A DNA stretch of 64,000 nt from Flavimobilis sp052324925 (GCA_052324925.1 JBQPRE010000002.1); one strand, 5' to 3'. Shown: positions 51,886 to 61,367, counted from the stretch's first letter. The notes: generated by a model from the sequence alone, not told the origin. A program made the numbers and translations.

Positions 51886-52610
51886 GGGTTCCTCCGGACG
51901 TCGCGACCGAGTCCGCGTGGCTCGTCGAAGGCGTCGAGGTCATCGCCGGCATGGACGAGGTCGGCCGCGGGGCGCTGGCCGGTCCGGTCACGGTGGGCTG
52001 CGCGGTCGTGTCCGTCGCGACGCTCGAGGTCCCCTTCCCGCAGGGCCTCACGGACTCCAAGCTGCTGAGCGCGCCCGCGCGCGAGCGCATCGAGCCCGCC
52101 GTCGCGGGGTGGGTGCTCGCATGGGGCGTCGGGCATGCATCGCCCGCAGAGATCGACGCATACGGCATCATCGTCGCGCTGCGCACGGCCGGGCGCCGCG
52201 CGCTCCGTGCGGCGCAGGTGACGGGACCGGCCGTGCGCGCGGTCCTGCTCGACGGTTCTCACGACTGGCTCTCGGAGCCGCGTGAGGACCTCTTCGCCAT
52301 GGGGGCGCTCGAGCCTGTCGCGCCCGAGCCCGACGACGGCGTCGAGCGGGAGGTGCGTACCGTGGTGAAGGGGGATCTCCGGTGCGCGTCGATCTCGGCG
52401 GCGAGCGTGCTCGCGAAGCAGTCGCGCGACCGGCTCATGGCCCAGGCCGCGTTGCGGCAGCCTGGCTACGGCTGGGCGCAGAACAAGGGGTATGGCTCGG
52501 CCGCGCACCTCGCGGAGATCAGGCGGGTCGGACCGTCGGACGAGCACCGGCGGTCGTGGCGGCTGCCCGAGCGTGAGGCGGTCCTCGACGCGGTCGGTGA
52601 TGGGGGATGA
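51882..52610 (+). CDS. rnhB: ribonuclease HII
   Basis: Removes ribonucleotides from DNA and RNA-DNA hybrids. 242 residues: catalytic DE in IAGMDEVGRGALAGPVTVGC, LTDSKLLSAPARERIEP, Asp in VLLDGSHDWL, and ISAASVLAKQSRDRLM then GYGWAQNKGYGSAAH. GTG start overlaps lepB stop by four bases. Confidence 0.95.
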   Translation: MRVPPDVATESAWLVEGVEVIAGMDEVGRGALAGPVTVGCAVVSVATLEVPFPQGLTDSKLLSAPARERIEPAVAGWVLAWGVGHASPAEIDAYGIIVALRTAGRRALRAAQVTGPAVRAVLLDGSHDWLSEPREDLFAMGALEPVAPEPDDGVEREVRTVVKGDLRCASISAASVLAKQSRDRLMAQAALRQPGYGWAQNKGYGSAAHLAEIRRVGPSDEHRRSWRLPEREAVLDAVGDGG

Positions 52611-52617
52611 TGGACGC

Positions 52618-52917
52618 GTGAGTGCAGAAGACCTTGAGAACTACGAGACAGACATGGAGCTGGCGCTCTACCGGGAGTACCGGGATGTCGTCGGCCTGTT
52701 CTCTTACGTCGTCGAGACGGAGCGACGTTTCTACCTCGCCAACCAGGTCGACCTGCAGGTGCGGTCGGCTGCGGGTGAGGTCTACTTCGAGCTGACGCTC
52801 GCCGACGCGTGGGTGTGGGATGTCTACCGCACCGCGCGCTTCGTGAAGTCCGTGCGCGTCGTGACGTTCAAGGACGTCAACGTCGAGGAGCTGGCGCGCC
52901 CCGAGCTCTCGCTCTAG
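52618..52917 (+). CDS. DUF2469 family protein
   Basis: 99 residues, MSAEDLENYETDMELALYRE, then YREYRDVVGLFSYVVETERR and VNVEELARPELSL at the C-terminus. This small, highly conserved actinobacterial family nearly always sits between rnhB and yraN. No enzymatic motif is known to me. GTG start eight bases after rnhB. Confidence 0.9.
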   Translation: MSAEDLENYETDMELALYREYRDVVGLFSYVVETERRFYLANQVDLQVRSAAGEVYFELTLADAWVWDVYRTARFVKSVRVVTFKDVNVEELARPELSL

Positions 52918-53155
52918 GGGTACCGACCCAACGCGTTGTTGACGCGTGTGATGGGCGTCTGACCTGGGCGAATCACCCCGCGGTCCGCCCGGCCCGCACG
53001 TCGCCGGCGCCGCGTGGTCGCCTGTGCCGCGTGGTCGCGACCCCGCCCACCCTGCTGACCACAACACGCGGGCCGCGGTCGTCGTCCCCAGAACCTGCGC
53101 GCACGTGTGCGGCGAACCGGCGCGAGCACCACCCTCGGTCCCGGAGGTGGTGGCC

Positions 53156-53530
53156 ATGGTGGCGTACGGACGGACGACGGACAAGCGTGCGGTGGGGCGC
53201 GCGGGGGAGGACCTCGTCGCGAGACGGCTCGAGGACGCAGGGTGGTGCATTCTCGATCGCAACTGGCGCGGTCAGGGTGGCGAGCTCGACATTGTCGCGC
53301 TCGAAGGGGAGGACCTCGTCGTCATCGAGGTCAAGACGCGGACCGGAACCGGATTCGGACACCCGGCCGAGGCCGTGACACCGGCGAAGGCCGCGCGACT
53401 GCGACGACTCACAGGGCAGTGGCTCGCTGAGCACTGCCCCCGGGCCCCCCTCGTGCGCGTCGATGTCGTCGCGGTCTGGCTCTGCCCCGGCGAGCCCGCC
53501 CGCGTCGAGCACCTCCGAGGGATCCTCTGA
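53156..53530 (+). CDS. UPF0102 family, YraN-like endonuclease-fold protein
   Basis: 124 residues with the restriction-endonuclease-like core: GRAGEDLVARRLEDAGW, ILDRNWRGQGGELDIVALEG (the conserved GE-D catalytic-like pattern) and VVIEVKTRTGTGFGHP (V-K). Proposed Holliday-junction or DNA-processing role is unproven. The GGAGG site precedes the chosen ATG. Shares one base with the next gene, comM, in a DNA-processing operon with dprA. Confidence 0.85.
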   Translation: MVAYGRTTDKRAVGRAGEDLVARRLEDAGWCILDRNWRGQGGELDIVALEGEDLVVIEVKTRTGTGFGHPAEAVTPAKAARLRRLTGQWLAEHCPRAPLVRVDVVAVWLCPGEPARVEHLRGIL

Positions 53531-55065
53531 TGGGCCTGGGAACCGCGAGTGCGGTTGCGCTCGTCGGCATGACGGGGCACGTCGTCGGCGTCGAGGCGCA
53601 CCTTGCGGCGACGGTCCCGGGCTTCGCGCTCATCGGGTTGCCGGACACATCGCTGAGCGAGTCGCGCGACCGCGTGCGCGCCGCCGTGACCTCGAGCGGG
53701 CTCGCCTGGCCGCAGAAGCGCGTCACCGTCAACCTCTCACCGGCGTCACTGCCCAAACACGGCGCAGGCTTCGACCTCGCGATCGCGGTGGCCGTGCTGG
53801 CGGGGGCGCAGCTCATCGACACGACCGGGCCACGAGGGGTCGTGCACCTCGGGGAGCTCGGGCTGGACGGCCGCGTCCATCCCGTGCGCGGGGTGCTCCC
53901 CGCCGTCGCTGCTGCGGTGGCCTCGGGCGTGAGGCGTGTCGTCGTCGCGGAGGCCGACGTGGCCGAGGCGCGGCTCGTCCCCGGAGCCGAGGTCCGGGGC
54001 GTGTCGTGCCTCGCCGAGCTCGCGTACGCGTACGGCGCTGACATTCCCGAACCTCCTGAGGTCCGCACGCCGGCGCGGAGCAGCTCACCGACGCTGCAGG
54101 AGCCCGCGGGGGATCTCGCCGACGTGCTGGGTCAGCACGAGGCGCGTGCTGCGCTCGAGATCGCGGCCGCAGGCGGCCACCACCTCCTCATGGTCGGCCC
54201 ACCGGGGGCGGGCAAGACGATGCTCGCCTCCCGGCTTCCGGGACTGCTTCCTGACCTCTCGGAGGCCGAGGCGGTTGAGGTCACGGCAGTGCACTCCATT
54301 GCGGGGACCTTTGATCCTGGCGACGGCCTCGTGAGACGGCCTCCGTACGAGAACCCGCACCACACCGCGACGGCTGCCGCGCTCGTCGGCGGCGGGAGCG
54401 GCATCCCGCGACCCGGCGCGGCCTCGCGCGCGCACCGAGGCGTGCTCTTCCTCGACGAGTGCCCCGAGTTCGGTCCTCGCGTCCTGCAGACGCTGCGACA
54501 GCCTCTCGAGGACGGTCAGCTCGTCATTCATCGTGCGGGTGGGTCGGCGCGCTTTCCTGCGCGCTTCCAGCTCGTGCTCGCCGCCAACCCCTGCCCGTGC
54601 GGCCTGGCCGTGGGGAACGGGCTCCAGTGCACGTGCACCCCCGTGCAGAGGCGGCGGTACTTCTCTCGGATCCAGGGCCCGCTTCTCGACCGGGTCGACC
54701 TTCAGGTGGAGGTCGCCGGGGTGAGCCGTGTCGATCTCGACCAGGCCGGGACCGGCGAGTCGAGTGCTGCGGTGGCGGCGCGCGTGAGGACGGCGCGTGA
54801 CGCGGCTCAGGCGCGGCTCGCGCAGACGCCGTGGCGTCTCAACGGCGAGGTTCCGGGCAGGTACCTCCGTGGTCTTCTGGGTCGGGGCGCGGGCGTCCTG
54901 GCCGACGTCGACCGCGCGCTCGACCGTGGCATGATCTCGCTGCGTGGGGCGGACCGGGTGCTGCGTATCGCCTGGACGATCGCCGACCTGGCGGGTCGGG
55001 ACCGCCCCCGACGGGATGACGTCGGACGAGCGCTCGCGCTCCGCACCCGAGGAGCGGTTGCGTGA
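53530..55065 (+). CDS. comM: ComM/YifB-type magnesium-chelatase-like AAA+ ATPase
   Basis: Helicase-like ATPase that extends branch migration during natural transformation (ComM in Vibrio). 511 residues: N-terminal Lon-like domain (VEAHLAATVPGFALIGLPD), Walker A GPPGAGKTMLASRLPGLLP near 225, Walker B GVLFLDECPEFG near 300, a Cys cluster NPCPCGLAVGNGLQCTC that may bind zinc, and a C-terminal winged region. Coupled to yraN and dprA by overlaps. Confidence 0.9.
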   Translation: MGLGTASAVALVGMTGHVVGVEAHLAATVPGFALIGLPDTSLSESRDRVRAAVTSSGLAWPQKRVTVNLSPASLPKHGAGFDLAIAVAVLAGAQLIDTTGPRGVVHLGELGLDGRVHPVRGVLPAVAAAVASGVRRVVVAEADVAEARLVPGAEVRGVSCLAELAYAYGADIPEPPEVRTPARSSSPTLQEPAGDLADVLGQHEARAALEIAAAGGHHLLMVGPPGAGKTMLASRLPGLLPDLSEAEAVEVTAVHSIAGTFDPGDGLVRRPPYENPHHTATAAALVGGGSGIPRPGAASRAHRGVLFLDECPEFGPRVLQTLRQPLEDGQLVIHRAGGSARFPARFQLVLAANPCPCGLAVGNGLQCTCTPVQRRRYFSRIQGPLLDRVDLQVEVAGVSRVDLDQAGTGESSAAVAARVRTARDAAQARLAQTPWRLNGEVPGRYLRGLLGRGAGVLADVDRALDRGMISLRGADRVLRIAWTIADLAGRDRPRRDDVGRALALRTRGAVA

Positions 55066-56300
55066 CCGGCGACGAGAGCGGACTCGACCAGGACCGGGTC
55101 CGTGACGCTGCTGCGGTCTGGAGCGGGCTCATGGAGCCGGGCGACGTGACAGGAGGCGCCCTCGTGGCGGCGGTCGGCCCCGTCGCTGCGCTCGCCTGGC
55201 TGCGGGCGTCGGGCGCGGGTGATGATCATGCGCGCGCGATCGCGCGGCTCCGGGAGCGGCTAGACGCGCCGGGGGACGACCTCTCGGCGCGGCGTCTCCA
55301 CGCTGCGCTGGCGCGGTGGGCGCCTCGTCTCGGGAGGGTGGAGACCGACGCTGCTCGGCGCCGGCTCGCACTGCTCGGTGGTCGTGTGCTCGTACGTGGG
55401 GACGCGGGCTGGCCTGCCGGCCTCGACGATCTGGGCCCTGCAGCACCCCCGTGTCTCTGGGTGCGCGGCGAGGTCCGTGCGTTGGGCGGGCACGCGGCGG
55501 TCGCTCTGGTCGGTGCGCGCGCCGCGACGAGCTACGGCACGTCGGTTGCCGCCGATCTGGGCTGCGGGCTGGCTGACCGCGGGCACGCGGTCGTCTCGGG
55601 CGGTGCGTACGGCATCGATGCCGCGGCCCACCGGGGCGCCCTGGCCGGTGGTGGCCCCACGGTTGCCGTCATGGCAGGCGGTGTGGACCGGCTCTACCCC
55701 GCCGGCAACACGGACCTCCTTGAGCGCATCCTGGCGCGTGGTGGTGCCGTCATCGCCGAGGTTCCGCTCGGCGCGACGCCGACACGGTCGCGCTTCCTCA
55801 GGCGCAACCGGCTCATCGCGGCAGTGTCGGCCGCGACTGTTGTCGTCGAGGCGGCGTGGCGTTCGGGCTCGTTGAGCACTGCGACGCACGCCGAGGGGCT
55901 CTTGCGACCGGTCGGCGCTGTTCCGGGTCCGGTCACGTCGATGGCGTCGACCGGATGTCATCGCCTGCTGCGCGAGCACGGAGCCGTGTGCGTGACGTCC
56001 GTCGGTGACGTCGTCGAGCTCCTTCCGGGACTCGCGGTCTCGCCCCCGGGGCGGGACGAAGCTCGGGCGGCCGACGATCCCCGTGATGGGCTGACGGAGA
56101 AGGCACGGCTCGTCATCGACGGGCTCGAGGTGCGGCGACCGTCGATGCTTGATGACGTGGTGGCCGCGGTGGGACTCGCTCCGGGCGAGGTCCTCGCCGG
56201 GCTCGGGGAGCTCGAGCTTGCTGGGCTCGTGGTGAAGGGCACGGGTGGGTGGGGGCTGACGGCTCTGGGACGCCGTCCGGCCTCTCGCCCAGGGCGTTGA
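55062..56300 (+). CDS. dprA: DNA-processing protein DprA
   Basis: Loads RecA on incoming single-stranded DNA. 412 residues: helical N-terminal extension, Rossmann fold with ALVGARAATSYGTSVAADL, VVSGGAYGIDAAAHRGAL and GGVDRLYPAGN, then a C-terminal winged-helix segment (MLDDVVAAVGLAPGEVLAG) like the DML1 domain. GTG overlaps the comM stop by four bases. Whether the organism is competent cannot be said. Confidence 0.92.
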   Translation: MTGDESGLDQDRVRDAAAVWSGLMEPGDVTGGALVAAVGPVAALAWLRASGAGDDHARAIARLRERLDAPGDDLSARRLHAALARWAPRLGRVETDAARRRLALLGGRVLVRGDAGWPAGLDDLGPAAPPCLWVRGEVRALGGHAAVALVGARAATSYGTSVAADLGCGLADRGHAVVSGGAYGIDAAAHRGALAGGGPTVAVMAGGVDRLYPAGNTDLLERILARGGAVIAEVPLGATPTRSRFLRRNRLIAAVSAATVVVEAAWRSGSLSTATHAEGLLRPVGAVPGPVTSMASTGCHRLLREHGAVCVTSVGDVVELLPGLAVSPPGRDEARAADDPRDGLTEKARLVIDGLEVRRPSMLDDVVAAVGLAPGEVLAGLGELELAGLVVKGTGGWGLTALGRRPASRPGR

Positions 56301-56381
56301 CCTGCGCCGACCTCAGATCTCGCCGAATGCGTCGAGAGCCTGCCCATAGTGCCCAATAATCCGGCAGAACTGAACAAGATC

Positions 56382-56440
56382 TGGCGCGATTGGTGGGGAG
56401 CCCGCCGAGATTGATCGCGCCACGTCCCGTGCGTTTTTTC
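56382..56440 (+). terminator. candidate terminator between dprA and xerC
   Basis: tggcgcgat (56382-56390) pairs with atcgcgcca (56414-56422); a T-run (tttttt) follows 12 bases later. A second imperfect palindrome around tgtcgcgacc (56432-56460) has T-runs/A-runs on both sides, so it may act in both directions. Confidence 0.4.
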
Positions 56441-56549
56441 TGTCGCGACCTGAAAAAGCGGGTGAAGCCCGAACGAATCGGGCGGGGGTGGAGCGCTTCC
56501 ACGAAACCCATACTTGAACAACGCTGCAGGTGGGGCCACCCTACGTATC

Positions 56550-57482
56550 GTGCGCACACGTACCGAGGGACGAGCAGCAGGCGGGTGGGATGAACCGCTC
56601 GCTCGCTTCTGCGTGGACCTCTCGGTCCACCGAGGCCTCGCCGCGCACACGGTGCGGGCCTACCGCAGCGACGTCGAGCAGCTCGCGTCCTACGCGGCCG
56701 CCCAGGGAATCACTGACCCGGGCGACGTCGACCTCTCACTGCTGCGCGCCTGGCTCGCCGACATGAGCGAGCGCAACCTGTCCCGGGCCACCCTGGCGCG
56801 GCGCGGCGCATCGGTCCGCTCGTTCTTCGAATGGCTGTGCCGCACCGGGCAGGTCGACCACGACCCGGCGACCCGCCTCGCGAGCCCTCGCGGCGACCGC
56901 CTGCTGCCCGCGGTCCTCGACGTCGACGCGGCACGTGCCCTCATGGAGACCGCGCACGAGCGTGCGGAGAGCGGCGACCCCGCGCACCTGCGCGACTGGG
57001 CCGCGGTCGAGCTGCTCTACGCCACGGGTATTCGCGTGGGTGAGCTCGTGGGCGTCGACGTCCAGGACGTCCAGCTTGCCGAGCGCACCGTCCGCGTCAT
57101 GGGCAAGGGATCCCGCGAACGCGTTGTTCCGTTCGGTGTCCCGGCAGGGCGTGCGGTTCACGCATGGCTCGAGAGCGGACGCCCTGTTCTCGTCACCGAC
57201 CCGACCGAGCCGGCTCTGCTGCTGGGCACGCGCGGTCAGCGCTGGGGCCAGCGACAGATCCGCCAGGTCGTCCACGACCTCGCGAGCCTGGCGGGTGTCG
57301 TCGACATCGCCCCTCACGGGCTGCGGCACTCCGCCGCCACACATCTGCTCGCCGGAGGCTCCGACCTCCGGGGGGTTCAAGAGGTGCTGGGTCACGCGAC
57401 CCTCGCCACCACCCAGAAGTACACCCACGTCAGCGCCGAGCGCCTTCGCTCGTCCTATGAGCTCGCGCACCCCCGCGCGTGA
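56550..57482 (+). CDS. xerC: tyrosine recombinase XerC
   Basis: Resolves chromosome dimers at dif with XerD. 310 residues: N-terminal SAM-like domain (FCVDLSVHRGLAAHTVRAYRSD across two helices), catalytic Arg in YATGIRVGELVGV near 160, HGLRHSAATHLLAGG, LGHATLATTQKYTH with the nucleophile Tyr near 289. The core is complete. The GTG is a choice; a TTG 12 codons upstream is possible and neither has a clear ribosome-binding site. The position next to dprA and whiG is conserved in actinobacteria. Confidence 0.88.
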   Translation: MRTRTEGRAAGGWDEPLARFCVDLSVHRGLAAHTVRAYRSDVEQLASYAAAQGITDPGDVDLSLLRAWLADMSERNLSRATLARRGASVRSFFEWLCRTGQVDHDPATRLASPRGDRLLPAVLDVDAARALMETAHERAESGDPAHLRDWAAVELLYATGIRVGELVGVDVQDVQLAERTVRVMGKGSRERVVPFGVPAGRAVHAWLESGRPVLVTDPTEPALLLGTRGQRWGQRQIRQVVHDLASLAGVVDIAPHGLRHSAATHLLAGGSDLRGVQEVLGHATLATTQKYTHVSAERLRSSYELAHPRA

Positions 57483-57499
57483 GACCAGCCGGAGACATC

Positions 57500-58351
57500 A
57501 TGGCCACCACGGGTTATCCGCTTCCTGCAACGGAGCGTGACGTGACCGAGAGCGTGCTTATCGACCTCGAGGCAGACCTTGCCCCGCGCGATGCGGTTGC
57601 TGAGATCTGGATCGAGTACAAGCACTCCGGGTCGACGCAGCGCCGCGAGGAGCTCATCCTCCACTACGCGCCGCTCGTCTCGATGGTCGCGTCGCGGATC
57701 GCCATGCGTCTGCCGAGCTCGGTCGAGCACGCTGACCTCGTGTCGTACGGCATGTTCGGCCTCATCGACGCGATCGAGAAGTTCGAGATCGATCGCGAGA
57801 TCAAGTTCGAGACCTACGCGTCGGCGCGCATCCGCGGAGCGATCATCGACGAGCTCCGGCAGATCGACTGGGTTCCGCGTTCCGTGCGGTCCAAGTCGCG
57901 TGCGATCGACCGTGCCCACGCCGAGCTTGAGTCGCAGTGGCACCGTCGCCCCACCGACGACGAGGTCGCCGCCCACCTCGACGTGCCTGTCGTCGACGTG
58001 CGGGCCGTCCACACTCAGGTCTCGCGCGCCAACATCGTCGCGCTCGACGAGCTCCTCGCGGTGGGCGCTGAGCGTGCCGAGCCGATCTCGGTCCTTGACA
58101 CCTCGGTCCAGGGGCACAGCGACGACCCTGCCCGCAGCTTTGAGGCGAAGGAGTCGAGGTACCTCCTCGGCCGAGCGCTGTGCCAGCTGACGGACCGCGA
58201 GAAGCTCGTCCTGACCCTCTACTACTTCCAGAACCGCACGCTCGCTGAGATCGGCGCGATCCTCGGTGTGACGGAATCCCGGATCTCGCAGGTCCACTCC
58301 GCTGCGGTCATCCGGCTCCGGCAGCTTCTCGACGACGTCGAGCGAGGCTGA
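57500..58351 (+). CDS. whiG: FliA/WhiG-type sigma factor
   Basis: Sigma-28-group alternative sigma factor, 283 residues. Region 2 shows LVSYGMFGLIDAIEKFE and TYASARIRGAIIDELRQIDWVPRSVR split across 2.3-3.0; region 4 shows LTDREKLVLTLYYFQNRTLAE and VTESRISQVHSAAV. In Streptomyces the orthologue drives sporulation; in motile Micrococcales the same family transcribes flagellar genes, and no flagellar gene is in view. The ATG follows a GGAG site. dprA, xerC and whiG share direction. Confidence 0.85.
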   Translation: MATTGYPLPATERDVTESVLIDLEADLAPRDAVAEIWIEYKHSGSTQRREELILHYAPLVSMVASRIAMRLPSSVEHADLVSYGMFGLIDAIEKFEIDREIKFETYASARIRGAIIDELRQIDWVPRSVRSKSRAIDRAHAELESQWHRRPTDDEVAAHLDVPVVDVRAVHTQVSRANIVALDELLAVGAERAEPISVLDTSVQGHSDDPARSFEAKESRYLLGRALCQLTDREKLVLTLYYFQNRTLAEIGAILGVTESRISQVHSAAVIRLRQLLDDVERG

Positions 58352-58432
58352 CGGGCTCCATCGAGCTGGGTCCAGGGAAGCCCGGCACGTCATGTGTCGC
58401 GGGTGCCGTCCGGGGGACGGCGCCCGCGACGC

Positions 58433-59077
58433 TCATGTGTGGGGGCGCGGCGGGAGCAGGATGATCCGGGGACGGCTGAGCAGGAGGGCGGGATCGATGT
58501 AGCGCTCGCCGAGACGTACGCCCCAGTGCACGCACGCCGCTGGCGCGCAGTGCCCTGGTGACGGGTCGAGGATCCCGACGGTCGCGCCGCTGACGAGGGA
58601 GGTGCCGACCTCGACGGTTGGCGCGACGGGCTCGAGCGAGGTGCGGAGCCCGCCCGGGTGCTCGATGACGACGACGGGCCTGCCCGCGACCTGCCCGACG
58701 AAGCTCACGGTCCCGGCCGCCGGCGTGGTGATCCGCGTGCCGATCTCGGCCGCGAAGTCGATCCCGCGGTGGCCCGCGGCCCATTCGCTGGTCGGGATCG
58801 AGGCCGCGCGCACGAGCGAACCCGGGCTGGGCGGCCGCCAGGTGGGGTTTCGCCCGTGATCGCCCGACCGGACCGGTGCGGCGCCTGCGTGGCGGTCGTG
58901 CGCGACGGCGGCCGGGGCTGCCCGGCCGGGGGTGCGGTCGGCTGTTTGCGCCCGCGCCGCAGCGACCGGCGTGGGTCCAAGCAGGACGAAGACGAGCGTC
59001 ATGGTGGACGTGCGCCACCGACCCTTGCGCCGCCGTGGGCTGGGGGTGGCCCGGTCGCGTTGTGTTGTGGTCCTCAT
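58433..59077 (-). CDS. secreted M23-like (LytM) peptidoglycan-binding protein
   Basis: 214 residues: signal segment TMTLVFVLLGPTPVAAARA, a Pro/Ala/Arg linker, then an M23-like fold with GHRGIDFAAEIGTRITTPAAG (His/Asp zinc ligands retained) and ACVHWGVRLGERYIDP. In the usual HxH motif the first His is Cys here, and the catalytic H-x-N/tyrosine segment reads GLRTSLEPV, so zinc-dependent hydrolysis is doubtful; it may bind or regulate cell wall like other degenerate LytM proteins. The start codon is uncertain, as no ribosome-binding site is clear. Convergent with whiG, divergent from rpsB. Confidence 0.75.
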   Translation of the reverse strand: MRTTTQRDRATPSPRRRKGRWRTSTMTLVFVLLGPTPVAAARAQTADRTPGRAAPAAVAHDRHAGAAPVRSGDHGRNPTWRPPSPGSLVRAASIPTSEWAAGHRGIDFAAEIGTRITTPAAGTVSFVGQVAGRPVVVIEHPGGLRTSLEPVAPTVEVGTSLVSGATVGILDPSPGHCAPAACVHWGVRLGERYIDPALLLSRPRIILLPPRPHT

Positions 59078-59503
59078 AGCAGGAGTGGACACTGACCGGC
59101 GCACGCCTGCATGGGAGGGGCCGAGGTTGTGGGGCGGGTTCTCGTGGGTGCGCTGTGTGGGCAGGTCGTGGGTCGTGGCGTGCCGCCGGACTGGTGCCTG
59201 AGTCACATGCCTGACGGCCCGACGGCGGGGTTGCGTCGGGTACGATAGATCTGCTCCGGGTGTGCTGTGCCTGCACGCATGCCTGGGGACATCGCGCACT
59301 CCCTCCTGGTCGTCGTCCGTCGCGCAATGCGGCGAGCTGGCCAGGGTCCTGCGACGTGGTCCGGCTCCGGCCGGTGTCGGCAGGTCGAGTGCCAGGGGTC
59401 TGCGCCACCTGGCGTCGGACCATCAACCACCACGCGGCCCGTACGGGCCGCTGATCGTGCACGGAGGGGCGGAGGACCCGCCGCCGTGCCGGAAGGAAGT
59501 GCC
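59078..59503. other. divergent promoter region and long rpsB leader
   Basis: No gene is evident in these 426 bases. A tacgat element at 59241-59246 is a candidate -10 for rpsB, which would give a leader of about 250 bases. I could not identify a known S2 leader structure or a convincing -35. Confidence 0.4.
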
Positions 59504-60421
59504 ATGGCAGTTGTGACCATGCGCCAGCTCCTCGAGAGCGGCGTCCACTTCGGTCACCAGACCCGTCGTTGGAACCCGAAGATGAAGCGATTCATCTTCA
59601 CGGAGCGCAACGGGATCTACATCGTCGACCTTCAGCAGTCGCTGTCCTACATCGACACGGCGTACGAGTTCGTCAAGCAGACGGTCGCGCACGGCGGCTC
59701 CATCCTCTTCGTCGGAACGAAGAAGCAGGCCCAGGAGGCCGTTGCGGAGCAGGCCACGCGCGTCGGCATGCCGTACGTCAACCACCGCTGGCTCGGTGGC
59801 ATGCTCACGAACTTCGGCACGGTGCACAAGCGCCTGCAGCGCATGAAGGAACTTGAGCAGATCGACTTCGACGACGTCGCGGGCTCGAACCTCACGAAGA
59901 AGGAGCTGCTCGTGCTCCGCCGTGAGAAGGACAAGCTCACGCGGACGCTCGGCGGCATCCGCGACATGGTCAAGGTTCCCTCGGCCGTCTGGATCGTCGA
60001 CACGAACAAGGAGCACCTCGCTGTCAACGAGGCGCGCAAGCTCAACATCCCGGTCGTCGCGATCCTCGACACCAACTGCGACCCCGACGTCGTCGACTAC
60101 AAGATCCCGGGCAACGACGACGCGATCCGCGCTGTCGGCCTGCTGACCCGTGTGATCGCCGACGCCGTCGCGGACGGCCTCGTCTCGCGCGCTCAGGGCC
60201 GTTCGGGCTCCGACGCTCCGGCTGAGCCGCTCGCCGAGTGGGAGCAGGAGCTCCTCGCGACGAACGACGCCCCGGCTGCTGAGGCTCCGGCTGCTGAGGC
60301 CCCCGCGGCCGAGGCGCCCGTTGCTGAGGCCCCCGCGGCCGAGGCTCCCGTTGCTGAGGCCCCCGCGGCTGAGGCTCCGGCTGCTGCGGCGCCCGCCGCT
60401 GAGGCCCCCGCGGCCGAGTGA
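59504..60421 (+). CDS. rpsB: 30S ribosomal protein S2
   Basis: 305 residues; the first 260 are S2 (LLESGVHFGHQTRRWNPKM, NGIYIVDLQQSL, FVGTKKQAQEAV, HRWLGGMLTNFGT, VAILDTNCDPDVVDYKIPGND across the last blocks). The final 40 residues are a repeat of Ala-Glu-Ala-Pro type with variants (AAEAPVAEAP), unlike E. coli S2 but similar to the S16 tail here. The ATG is preceded by GGAAGGA. tsf follows after 86 bases. Confidence 0.95.
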   Translation: MAVVTMRQLLESGVHFGHQTRRWNPKMKRFIFTERNGIYIVDLQQSLSYIDTAYEFVKQTVAHGGSILFVGTKKQAQEAVAEQATRVGMPYVNHRWLGGMLTNFGTVHKRLQRMKELEQIDFDDVAGSNLTKKELLVLRREKDKLTRTLGGIRDMVKVPSAVWIVDTNKEHLAVNEARKLNIPVVAILDTNCDPDVVDYKIPGNDDAIRAVGLLTRVIADAVADGLVSRAQGRSGSDAPAEPLAEWEQELLATNDAPAAEAPAAEAPAAEAPVAEAPAAEAPVAEAPAAEAPAAAAPAAEAPAAE

Positions 60422-60507
60422 CCCAGGTGCGGCCGGGCGGGTGACCGCCCGGCCGCACAGGTCACCAACCGACCACCGTCCAGACCGACCGCAAAGGGTG
60501 ACCACCC

Positions 60508-61353
60508 ATGGCGAACTACACCGCCGCTGACATCAAGGCCCTGCGTGAGCGCACGGGCGCCGGCATGCTCGACGTCAAGAAGGCGCTCGACGAGGCCGAC
60601 GGCAACTCGGAGAAGGCGCTCGAGCTCCTCCGCATCAAGGGGCTCAAGGGCGTCTCGAAGCGTGAGGACCGCGAGACCACCGAGGGCCTCGTCGCCGTCG
60701 ACATCCGCGCTACTGACGCGGGCGAGTCCGGCACGATCATCGAGCTCAACTGCGAGACCGACTTCGTCGCCAAGAACGAGAAGTTCCTCGCGCTCGCCGA
60801 CACGGTCCTCGCGGCCGTCGTCGCTTCCGGTGCGACCGACGTCGAGGGCGCACTCGCGGCCTCGACGACCGAGGGCACCATCGCTGACACGATCACTGCA
60901 CTCGCGGCAGAGATCGGTGAGAAGGTCGTCCTTCGCCGCGTCGCGACGGTCGCCGGCCCCAAGGTGACGAGCTACGTCCACCGCACGGCCAAGGACCTCC
61001 CGCCCACGATCGGTGTCCTCGTCGTCACCGACGCGGCCGGCGCAGCCATCGGCAAGGATGTTGCGCAGCACGTTGCAGCCCTCGCGCCGGACTTCCTCTC
61101 GCGTGAGGACGTCCCGGCCGAGAAGGTCGACAACGAGCGTCGCATCGCCGAGGAGACCGCGCGTAACGAGGGCGGCAACAAGCCCGATCACATCATCACG
61201 AAGATCGCCGAGAACCGTCTCGGGAAGTTCTTCGAGGACGTCGTCCTCCTCGAGCAGCCTCTCGCGAAGGACCCCACGAAGAAGGTCGGTCAGGTCGCGA
61301 AGGAGGCCGGCGGCACGATCGTGTCGTACGTCCGCTTCCGCGTCGGTAACTGA
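60508..61353 (+). CDS. tsf: elongation factor Ts
   Basis: Nucleotide exchange factor for EF-Tu. 281 residues: UBA-like N-terminus (IKALRERTGAGMLDVKKALD), the TDFVAKNEKF core contact motif in IELNCETDFVAKNEKF, a dimerisation-domain pattern and a complete C-terminus. ATG start. Ends before a strong terminator. Confidence 0.96.
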   Translation: MANYTAADIKALRERTGAGMLDVKKALDEADGNSEKALELLRIKGLKGVSKREDRETTEGLVAVDIRATDAGESGTIIELNCETDFVAKNEKFLALADTVLAAVVASGATDVEGALAASTTEGTIADTITALAAEIGEKVVLRRVATVAGPKVTSYVHRTAKDLPPTIGVLVVTDAAGAAIGKDVAQHVAALAPDFLSREDVPAEKVDNERRIAEETARNEGGNKPDHIITKIAENRLGKFFEDVVLLEQPLAKDPTKKVGQVAKEAGGTIVSYVRFRVGN

Positions 61354-61367
61354 TCCGGTCGTCCTCA

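Noticed and set aside
60270..60415. Tandem short repeats that could suggest a repeat array
   Set aside because: They are in-frame codons for the Ala/Glu/Pro tail of S2, with no spacer structure; not a CRISPR or intergenic repeat.
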